This document shows positions 51,187 to 64,000 of a DNA stretch of 64,000 nucleotides, in pieces. Location of the stretch: contig JAMKCF010000018.1 in assembly GCA_023634235.1 (NCBI GenBank), positions 2,509,474 through 2,573,473 of the forward strand, given 5' to 3'. The DNA comes from Pisaster brevispinus (taxonomy: Eukaryota > Echinodermata > Asteroidea > Forcipulatida > Asteriidae). Under the pieces are notes generated by a model that saw nothing but the letters and a program-made list of their open reading frames with translations, was not told the DNA's origin and made no database searches. Numbering within the stretch: position 1 is the stretch's first letter; the number at the start of each line of letters is the position of its first letter. The position numbers and the translations under genes were made by a program.

Positions 51187-53242
51187 GTTTAGTCTTACTA
51201 TTTTTTATTCTAAAAACTAAATTTAAATTAAAATCAAAGAAAAACGAAAGAAGAAACAAAAACATCAAAAACTCTCAATTTTACTGAATAATTTGTCGCA
51301 ATGTGGTTACAATTAAAAAGAATTGTGAATACTTGATATTTGTATTTGGTAGAATTTCGGTTTTACATAAGGGAAACCCAGGCCCAAACCCATTTTGGAT
51401 GATGTTATTGTTAAATATCACCCCCCCCCCCCGTAACTCGCCTCCTGGTCAAACAAAAAATAGGGAACAAGTGTAACACAGAAATTAAATGTAAAAGTAA
51501 TGGTGTTGGGTGCAAATAATGTAAGATGGGTTTTTTTCAAGACTTGCTCGCCCGTCCCCCCTATACTTTTCAGTAGCGATCGACGCTTTTGACTACCGAG
51601 TAGCACGGCAGAGCTTGCCGTGCCACTCGCAGTGTCCAGCTTAAATCAAGTTTGCTCTAAACGAATTTACTTCAACATCTTCTAATTGTTTCGACACGGA
51701 AAAAATACAACGTTTAGCGCAGGCCTTACAGATAAAAATAAAACAAAACTATTAAATGTAAACATACACTCACGTTTAGTACGGTGTATTTTGTTGAAAA
51801 AGCTCGGCTTCGATCCGAATCGTCGTATGTTGGCGGGCGGTACTATCACTATTATGCAACATCATGGGTTTTCCCCCTATGCAAAACCTCAGCATAGCCC
51901 CTACGTTAAAGGTATTATAGAGGTTTCGCAAGGCTACGGATACAGATACGGATACGGATAAGTCAACTCTTTACGTGCTCACGTGACGAGTAACCGCGAG
52001 TTCCATCACAAGCCTCGGCTTTTAGGATGATGCCTCCAGGTGCAAATGTGATAATAAATGTTGTTCTTACTAAGTAAATAAATGTTCTGTTGAATTGAAC
52101 TGAATTGATTACTGGATAATGTACCTCAAGGTAGAGATGGTAGGGTGAAAACAGAGAAAATAGTGAAAGCATATAAATAGATGTACGCTAATGCATATTA
52201 AACACATTGTCATTATTTTGTTTTGTAACAATCGAAATTAGCTGTTGCGTTTTTTATGTTTTCATATATAATTTTCTCGAGTATGAATTCATTTCAGAGG
52301 GAAATATTTCACAGAAATAAAATTGTTCTCAAGTATAAACTTCAAAATCATACGTTTTATCAGACTAAAAGGTAACAATTATTATGCTTTTATTATTTAC
52401 ATTCCTGTATAGGCCTAGTACCATTAAAAAATAAACATAAAACACACAAATCTTCAGTTTACTTGTTTTAATCATGTTATGTACACAATCTTCTAATGGC
52501 ATTTTCAATTTTCTTCAACATTATTTACATCAATAACATTTTAACATCAATTTTTTAAAGAAAAGAAAAAAAGCAGCGACGTCTTGTTTATCATAACTAT
52601 TATAAGTTGTTTGTCATCATACATATGCATTTACAAAACAAGAAACATACGATACAAGAGAGTGAATCAAGTCACTGTGCACTCACACATTTCTCCAAAT
52701 AAATTCAAGGTAATACAATTTGATGGAAATAATAAAGCAACAAAGGATGACTTAATTTGAAGTGATCATGCGCTTATAGTGTCTTGCAACAGAAAGTAGA
52801 AAATCAAACAAATTGAAGGAAAAACATATAAATAGAAAATAAATAAATGAAAATAAAAAATGCATAAATATTTAATACAAAATAACAATATAACTGTAAA
52901 GCTATATTTATAGTAATTACAAATATATGTGGTAATGCAAATAGTTAAAAAATTGTTGAATATTTTATTTAACCATATAATGTACACAGGTCATTAAAAA
53001 ATAATAAGTTTGAATGGCATGTCTTGGTGCTGGAGTAAGAATGATTCGCTATGAACTAAAAAAGCGACGCGCGGCACTGCCTTTAAAGGGTCATGACCTT
53101 CCTTGGCATTGTTACGAGTTGGATGTCTGTACCTCGTTCAGACACCAACTGGATGGGTAAACACTAATACCACACAGTAATGCTGAACTTTGACCTGCGA
53201 TTCCAATTGCACTGAATTCCTTGCATAAATTTGTCTTGGTTA

Positions 53243-56216
53243 TTAGGTGTTCGTGCAATATGTGCACGAACACCTCTTGATTTTGTTTTGTTTTCAGGTG
53301 TTCGTGCAACATGAGCAAGAATACCTATTGGTTTTTTTCTGGGTTTTTTTCGTCCCCATCTTTTTAGGCTGTCGGGCATTCCGCCCGAAAACCTATTGTT
53401 ACTGTTCTGTTTTCCCCCACTTTTTCCCCTATCTGAGAACCTTCTCTCGCAATTTTCGCAAAAAGTTTAACTCCAAGAGACTTGAAACTTACCATGTACT
53501 TAGACCTTAGTGTATAGACGAAACCGCAACTTTTTCGGGGGATGACGTCATCAATGACGACATAACATCCAAAATAAACAATAACGAGACATACTGTAAA
53601 ACGTCATATCTAAAGAACCATAAATGATAAATACAAGATCTTTACTTCATATGAAAGTTCAACATTTTGTTTACAACTCTTACACAGAATGTGACCCCAT
53701 GTGACCTTTACTTTTGGTCGAAAACGGACGTTTAAGGTTTATTGGGGGAAACATTATATCTTATGAACCAAATATGGTACTCCTTTAATCATTATATCAT
53801 CTGAAGGCCTTTGAACAGTTCTACAAATCTTTCATTAGGTACGACCCCATCCATGTGACCGTTACTTCCGCTCAAAACCGGAAGTTGAATTTTCTTACAT
53901 AAAGAAAACTCGTCATATCTCATGAACCATAAACGTTTTAGACTTAAAACTTCAAAAATACTTAGATCTTTGTGTTTAAATATATATGTGTGAAATTCGG
54001 TTTGATGATGTCATCGATGACGTCATAACAATAAATCACTGTTTAATATTTAGAAAAATCATAATTGGAGAATCACAAATGCTACATGTAAGATACTTGC
54101 ACAATAAAAAAGCTCTTGCCAAATTATGCAAATCACATAAAAAATGTGACACAATATGACCTTTGCTTCCAGTTGAAACCGGAAGTTCAAAATTCAGATT
54201 TCAAACGTTTATTTCTCATAAACCAAAAAAGTTTTGTCTTGGAACTTACTTTGTGTATAGATCGTAGTATGTATATGACACCCAAATTGTTTCGGTGACG
54301 TGATAATAATAAATCAACGTTTAATATTTCAAAAAATCATAATCGGAGAACCATAAATGCTACATGTAAGGTACTTGCAGTTGCACCATAAAAAATCTCC
54401 GGCTGAATTATACAAATCACATTCAAAGGGTGACCCCATACGACCTGAGATATATTTCTAAGTGAAATTTGCCATTAAAATATCAAAATCTCGATCCAAT
54501 ACCCAACGCGGCATGTGGCATACTACTCGCGACTGATTCCAGTGCAACGGAGTGGAAGCTAGCCTTATGTCAAGACGCTTGTTGCCTATTAATATAAAGC
54601 AGCACGAAATCAGACCAACGTAACAACAGTTGCGACAAGCTGTGCTGTGTTTACTACAGTACCACGTGCGCCTTCACTAAAGGCTAGAGGTATGGCATGA
54701 TTTCTGTGCACGTTTGGACATGTCACAGTTCATCGTACTTTTAACGAAAGCTTATCAATGGAGCAACGCTGCTGTAATGAATTCCTCTCAACCTGTGCTA
54801 TATTCGGCGTCAAATTGTTTCCCTTTTCGCCCTTCTGATGGCGTAATGGTGAATATGAAATTGAAGACGAAGTTTCACTGAGATGTTCACCTGCTTCAGT
54901 GATTCGTATGACATTTATTATATGAGAAAATGCAAGCAGAAAAGGACTAACGTTGGTTATGTTTTGATCACACACCGAGATTGCACGGACGTGACATCAG
55001 CAGCTTGTCAAGGGGGTTTCAGACAGGCACTCACGGCAGTGTTTATCGGCGCGACACGGTAAATAAAACGGTAAGCTTCGTTTCAACATCGTCGCTTTTC
55101 AGAATGATTGTGTGTTCCGTATGTAATGCACAGTTATGTTAATAAAGATTATCCTTAAATTATCAAGTAGTGAGGCTATTAAAACTAAGGAACGTTTAGT
55201 ATGATCATGGAGGAGGTAGAATTGGGCAATATGGTATGATTGCTGGCACTGTCACTAGTGTCAGTTATATTTGACACAAACTTGTTCCGCTAGCTACGTA
55301 TTGTAGCATAATTATTTCACAACCCTTCTATGAAAGGTTTTCATTCATAAGTTGTTCACTTCTAAAATAGTATGCGCACCTTCTACTTGTTACTATCTAA
55401 TCTTGAAATGTTTTATGTCTTGAATTGTGTTTATTTTACCAGTTTCATCCGAGTCTGATGGCAGGATAAGAGTCTGATGCCTGGGAAGGAGTGGAACAGA
55501 TGCAGCTTTCAATATGAGCTATCTTCAGTCTTCAATGCTTCTGTTAGTTGTCTACTAAGATTTAAATCATTGCATTATGTTAAACATAGATAACATGACT
55601 GTGCGTAATACAATCCCATGTAGGGCCTACTGTGATAATTTCTGTTGAAAACAAACATTATTTTGAAACATTCTAAACACAAGTTATTGTACTTTGTTTA
55701 TGCGTCGAAAATAATGTGCTATAGTATAAGTGTCAATGAGATATTAGTTTGTTTACTGTTAATACTGTTTTCTTTTTCAGAATACAACACATCCAGTATC
55801 GGAATGTTTTCCAGTGAAAGATTACACACATGTAGTGTTTATCTCCTTATTTTCTTGCCGAGTGTATGATGCACCACACAGAGGTAGAAATAGTACTTGA
55901 CTAAAATTTTTAATAATCCAAATTTACGAGAGGCTTAGACTTGTATCATCAGGACGCGCTTTTGTTTTGCGTATTTATACAAAACAAGTGTCTTTTACAC
56001 GGCATTACAAAGGGCTCCTAAGACCTTGCACTACACAGTGTGACTTCATTTGACCTAAGTTTTGGTTCAAACCGGAAGTTGACGATTTATGTTGGAACAA
56101 AATCTTACTCCTGAACCACAAATCGAGGTGATAAAACAAAGTACCATTTAATCATAATTTAATGACATCGATCACGAACACCTTGTTGTTGTAGTAAACA
56201 AAAACTGAATGTCTAG
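53243..56216 (+). mobile_element. Helitron-like element in block C
   Basis: Starts GGTTA|TTAGGTGTTCGTGC and ends GAATGTCTAG|TATTATGC. The paralogous block B sequence at about 42981-43000 reads GGTTATATTATGC without the element, so insertion was between A and T with no duplication. It shares CATAACTC..GAACCAC modules and CCGGAAGT palindromes with 24194-28519. The part between about 54.5 and 55.97 kb lacks the modules and may be a nested insert. There is no helicase frame. Confidence 0.75.
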
Positions 56217-56924
56217 TATTATGCTGGTATTGCTATCATATGACGGTGACACTAAACATGCACGTAGCGAGCGTTGAGTCGGTGGGATGCAATTTGCATA
56301 TACATAAATGCACCAAAAAGAAAGCGTAACCAAGCTGCAAAACCGCAAAGTAAACCATAAGTATGAACTACTTACTCTCAACATTTTATTCACAAATCAA
56401 ACAGCCATTGAACGCTCGCAAAAGCTGCACTTTGAACTGAGGCCAATGTTCGCAAGGCTGTGTTTATACACTGGCATTGTTATTAAATTGAAACACGCCC
56501 AACGGCTGGGATTTTTCATATCAATGCACATATCCAATGTTAAACCAACCAATCGATCAACAACCATGCACACCCAGTATTAACTTGATTTTCGTAAATG
56601 TAATTTTACATTTCTTATTTCCTCCATCGCATAATGAAAAATGTTGTTTTATACATTCATACTTTCATTAAAATACCGACTCGGGAAAAGAGCTCGGTCG
56701 TTGTTGTGACAATTTACACTCTTGTCTCAATAATTGAATGATAATGTCATTGTTTGCTTTTTTCAACTGTTTTTTCTAAAATGTAAAATCATGTTTTACA
56801 CAATATACTTTGACAAATCTAACTCTAACCAAACAGACTTCATAAATTGAAGTCCAAGAGCATGTCCGATTTGTTGGAGCTAGCAAACTAATAAAGACAT
56901 ACATTGGACTAGGTATACCACCAT

Positions 56925-57220
56925 AATCAGAGTCCAACACAGTTTGGATTTTGAGTTACTGTATGATGTTGGACTGAGGACTGCCCTAGTATAAACTGGT
57001 TATGCTTTAAATGGGATCAGGCATACCACCATAAACAGAGTCCAACAGTTTGGGCGTTGGGTTACTGTATGGTCTTTGACTGAGGACTGCACTAGTAAAC
57101 TGGCTATGTTCTAATTGGGTTCCGGCAGAAACATGTACCACCATAATCAGAGTCCAACAGTTTGGGAGTTGAGTTACTGATCCAATGGTGTTGGACTGAG
57201 CCGGACTACATTAGTAAAAT
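56925..57220. repeat. Minisatellite, three units of about 110 bp
   Basis: Same unit as at 12025-12230, with ATAATCAGAGTCCAAC (once ATAAACAGAG) repeated at about 56931, 57031 and 57141. Two more units lie at about 58748-58920. Confidence 0.7.
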
Positions 57221-57234
57221 TTAAGTACTTATGA

Positions 57235-57330
57235 TAAAGTGTCTTGCTCAAGGACAAGTGTAAAGACCGGGACTCGAACCAGCACTCTGCTGAACAGAAA
57301 CACAAGTGATTGAGTCAAACATAGAAGACC
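57235..57330 (-). mobile_element. tRNA-related SINE fragment
   Basis: Minus-strand GGTTCGAGTCC (B box) followed by CTTGAGCAAGACACTTTA. A sister copy at 58965-59055 keeps the B-box part but has lost most of the following segment. Confidence 0.5.
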
Positions 57331-57723
57331 ACAGCTACTTAGTCACAACGGTGGCAAAATGAATAATGTTGCCACCATTTTGTTTTACGTTTATTACATG
57401 TTATTTGGCGCCAAAAGTGTTGGCTGAAATAATTAGGATAACAATTAAAGCACAACAACAATAATGAGTTTGTGAATTTGTTTAATTTCTTTCGTTCGAA
57501 GTTTTTTTTGCAAAAATTGGGTTAATCTCATCAACTTTAAATTTACTTGTCGCGCGTTCCTCTCTTTTGTGTTTTAACATTGGTTTATTTAGCTAGACCA
57601 ATGATTTGGAACAATCTTCTTCCTGTCATTATGGAATCTTAGTTTATCTCTATTTCGTAAAGTTCTTAAGACCCATGCCTATCCGTGTTAGTTGCTATTA
57701 TGTACACAGTGGTCTTACTCTTA

Positions 57724-59680
57724 CTGATGTATTTGTGAATTTGTCTAATTTCTTTCGTTTGCAAGTCGGCCACTGAGGGAGTGGATCCCATCTCACTGTA
57801 TTTCATTACATTTATGTACAGATTGTCCCGGGAGTTTTTGTATTCATTTACTCCCATTCTCAGCTGTATTACTCTTATGTACAAATTAAAGATGCTACTC
57901 CCATTTTTTATCCGATATAACCCTAAAGTTTGGATTGAAATAAATCACAAATGGCTATAGTAGTCCACTATCCAGACCTGTAAGTACCCAATTTAATTAA
58001 ACCGTGCATTATGTTGGGCTCAGTAAAGTTTCATAGTTGATCCATTGGACTAATCTAAAATGCAAAATGAGTTTGGGGTAACTGTAAATTTTGAGAAAGT
58101 TATGCATTAATTAGTGGTTTTGCTAAAAACAGCAACAGTACATTCTGCTTCCCAGCGAGTTTGGAATAGTGCCAAGTAAATGTTAACTGTCATGAAGGAT
58201 CTTGTCACACAGGGTTAATTTTTACCCTGCTCATAAACAAACAACCCACATAATATGCTGCACTTTGATTTGAGTCTATTTGTTATACTGCAAGTCCCAG
58301 CGCTGTGCTATTTGGCATTGTAATTTCATTGGAACACGCATAAATACACAAACATTCTCAGTGTATTTGCATAACAATTCATAGGTCGAAGGTTAAACCA
58401 GTCATTTAACAAACACGCACACAATGTATTAACTTGGTTTTTGTGAATGCATTTTGATATTTCTTCTTCCTCAGTTGTATTTATGAAAAAGAAATAATGT
58501 TTCGTACATTTATAATTTTATTAAAATCGAAGAAAGATCCGTCGTTGTAATGACAGTATTTACGTTTGAACATTAGTAGTTTCATTCATTTGTTCAACTA
58601 GTCTTTCATAATATTTTATACATTATTTAAACTATGGTTGAACTTATTCAACCTAAGCTCAAATTGAAACATCCGAATTCTTTGACAAATTTAACTCTAA
58701 CCACTCCGACTCTTCAAAAAACGAAACTCAACTGTCATGTTTTGACATACCACCATAATCAGAGTCCAACAGTTTTGGCGTTGAGTTACTGAATGTTGTT
58801 GGATTGACTGAGGACTGCACTTGTAAACTGATTATGCTTTACATGGGACAGGCATCCCACCATAATTAGAGTCCAACAATTGGGTGTTGAGTTACTGATT
58901 GGTGTTGAACTAAGGAATGCACAAGAAACTGGTCATGCATCACATGGGATCAGACAGGCCACCATAGTGTAAAGACAAGTGTAAAGACCGGGACTCGAAC
59001 CCACACTCTGCTGAACAGAAACACCAGTGCTTGAGTCCAACACAGAAGACCACAGCTACTTAGTCACAACGGTGGCAAACTTAACAATGTTGCCACCATT
59101 TTGTTTTACGTTTATTCCGTGTCATTTGGCGCCAAAGGTGTTGGCTGAAATAATTAGGATAACAATCAAATAGAAAAACACTGATGTATTTGTGAATTTG
59201 TCTAATTTCTTTCGTTTGCAAGTCGGCCACTGAGGGAGTGGATCCCATCTCACTGTATTTCATTACATTTATGTACAGATTGTCCCGGGAGTTTTTGTAT
59301 TCATTTACTCCCATTCTCAGCTGTATTACTCTTATGTACAAATTAAAGATGCTACTCCCATTTTTTATCCGATATAACCCTAAAGTTTGGATTGAAATAA
59401 ATCACAAATGGCTATAGTAGTCCACTATCCAGATCTATAATTACCCAATTTGATTAAACCATGCAATATGTTGGCTCAACAAAGTTTCATAGTTGATCCA
59501 TTGGACTAATGTAAAATGCAATGGAGTGGGGTAACTTTGTAATTTTTGAAAAAGTTATGCATAAAGTAGTGGTTTTGCTGAAACAGCAACAGTACATTCT
59601 GCTTCCCAGAGAGTTTGGAATAGTGCCAAGTAAATGTTAACTGTACTGATAGATCTTGTCACACAGGGCAATTTTTACTG
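57724..59680. repeat. Local tandem duplication of about 1.46 kb in block C
   Basis: 57724-58200 and 59183-59650 are nearly identical, including a shared 260-bp stretch around TGATGTATTTGTGAATTTG. Between them lie more minisatellite units, a SINE remnant and a second ACAACGGTGGCAAA segment. Confidence 0.75.
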
Positions 59681-59699
59681 GCAACTTGGAGTCAAGCAA

Positions 59700-60280
59700 C
59701 GGCACTGCATACACAAGAAACATTTCGGCAGCACAGGAGTCATTCTTTTATAGCTGTAATCCACTACTACCCACAAGAAAATATTTAGAACATAAAATGT
59801 GGATGAGTTTTCATCTTTTAGATTGCCTGGAACTGGTTGCCTGTAAATTGCCTCGTGTGACATGGTGTTTATGTTAAATTGGCCGTACTGTGGGCGGATC
59901 TCCTCCCACAATCCGCCCGTTTGCTTCTTTACAAGTTTAATTTATTTCATTTTTATTTCTGTTGTCGATTCTCTCATCTGTAATGGCAGCTCATATGTAC
60001 TTGTCGGGTTGAAAATTTGACATGTTCACGTACATCTATAAAAAAAAATATTAAAAAAAACAACAATAAAAAGGAGTTAGCTGAAATGAAACACTAGAAA
60101 TGGAAGAGTAAAAATTCCCACATAAACATTTTCATTTGCATTGTAAAAATCAAACACTCACTTTACATTTCCATATTTTATTTTTGGGCGCTTTGATACG
60201 GATTTACTTGTAAAACAAAATACTCCAGAAGAACAAATATTACTTTGGTATAAGAATGGGGACCTTTTGGACTCTAAATG
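59700..60280. other. 3' flank of RTK2, no exon identified
   Basis: No C-terminal exon of RTK2 with a convincing acceptor was found. Open frames at 59.66-59.91 kb fall in the border of block C and show no domain. Confidence 0.4.
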
Positions 60281-60386
60281 GCGGCAGATTTACCAGGTAA
60301 AATCTATCGTTCTGGGTAATGTGCACATGCTTAGAACTACGTTAACAATGGACATTTTCATGGTAAGTCTGCTGCCGCCTAGCGTT
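60281..60386. repeat. Short inverted-repeat element (GCAGCAGAC family), copy 3
   Basis: Ends GGCGGCAGATTTACC and, inverted, GGTAAGTCTGCTGCCGCC. The interior matches copies 1 and 2 (TCTATCGTTCT, GTGCACATGCTTAGAA). It ends about 80 nt from the RTK2 kinase exon donor. Confidence 0.65.
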
Positions 60387-60465
60387 TCAAAGCCTCTCAT
60401 TGCAATCTAAGATTTATCAAAAGAGGCTGCCCTATTAAAGCGTAAAACGTAATTAATGACGTTAC

Positions 60466-63608
<3,143 letters not shown>

Positions 63609-64000
63609 CTATAACAAAACAAAACATAAACAAGAATGAACTTCTCATATTTGGAGAGGAATTCTAACAATTGGTGGGAAATCAGAGCAAGGCTAAAATT
63701 CAAGGCTGTAGTCACAAACGAAAGATCAAGTTAATAAAACAAAAAAACAATAATCATTTAAGTGAACTATGACACGGGCGGAGAGTTGCACTAACCAGAA
63801 TAGTTCACTTTGGGAAACTAAAACAAGGAAGAACTTTTAAAATAACGTCATGTCGATTCCTGTTTGTAAAAAAAAAAAAAAAAAAAAAAAACTCGAACGT
63901 ATTACTTTCGAGTTAAACAAAACATGGTAGAAATTGAATCAACTTTTAACCTTCCGAGGAAGCACATTTACTGTAGCTGAATCAGCATTACTCCCTCAAC
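63609..64000. other. RTK2 intron at the window end
   Basis: No exon seen; a poly-A run lies at about 63870-63890. The preceding kinase exon should be upstream, beyond 64000. Confidence 0.5.

Larger units (their letters stand above)
49955..59700. repeat. Duplicated block C (spacer only, no receptor exons)
   Basis: Third copy of the spacer, matching block A 9.0-9.37, 10.2-13.4 kb and block B 41.4-43.8 kb. It is interrupted by a hAT-like insertion (about 50.26-51.7 kb) and a Helitron-like element (53243-56216). Part is duplicated again: 57724-58300 closely repeats at 59183-59680. Confidence 0.75.

Overview
The window looks like animal nuclear DNA, most likely from a deuterostome invertebrate. 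I lean towards an echinoderm, perhaps a sea star, because of the mixture of immunoglobulin (Ig) receptors, receptor tyrosine kinases and dense short inverted-repeat elements; this placement is inference. Genes are split into many small exons with GT-AG introns, the intergenic DNA is AT-rich, and transposable elements of several classes are present. No operons, tRNA or rRNA genes, or CRISPR arrays were seen.

Four host genes lie on the minus strand and alternate in type. From high to low coordinates they are: the 3' part of a receptor tyrosine kinase (RTK2, about 63.6-60.5 kb, cut by the window end); Ig receptor copy B (40.7-34.7 kb); a second receptor tyrosine kinase (RTK1, 31.7-17.6 kb); and Ig receptor copy A (8.5-0.5 kb). 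RTK1 and RTK2 share every intron position that can be compared. Copies A and B share all seven exons, and their flanks also align. The simplest reading is tandem duplication of a roughly 32-kb unit holding one kinase receptor plus one Ig receptor. A third stretch (block C, about 50-59.7 kb) repeats only the non-coding spacer.

The Ig receptor is the most unusual protein. It has a signal peptide, a Cys-containing N-terminal domain, three Ig domains each on its own exon, one transmembrane helix, and one 923-nt exon encoding a predicted intracellular NHL-like beta-propeller. Copy A has an intact 864-residue model. Copy B has an in-frame stop inside the propeller. A fragment of a further last exon lies just beyond copy B.

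RTK1 can be followed from signal peptide to the end of the kinase with all splice phases agreeing, but it is damaged in telling ways. Its catalytic loop reads HHD instead of HRD and its magnesium motif DFS instead of DFG, whereas RTK2 keeps HRD and DFG. Its transmembrane/juxtamembrane exon is split by a 4.3-kb Helitron-like element; removing the element at an A|T junction restores the reading frame exactly. A paralogous empty site elsewhere in the window supports the same insertion rule.

The rest is mobile or repetitive: a Penelope-like element with reverse transcriptase and GIY-YIG endonuclease (14.3-15.9 kb), a 5'-truncated frameshifted LINE with target-site duplication (43.9-45.8 kb), hAT remnants, several miniature inverted-repeat elements, tRNA-derived SINE pieces, minisatellites and a nearly 1-kb compound trinucleotide microsatellite inside an RTK1 intron. 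All similarity statements are by eye; no database search was run.
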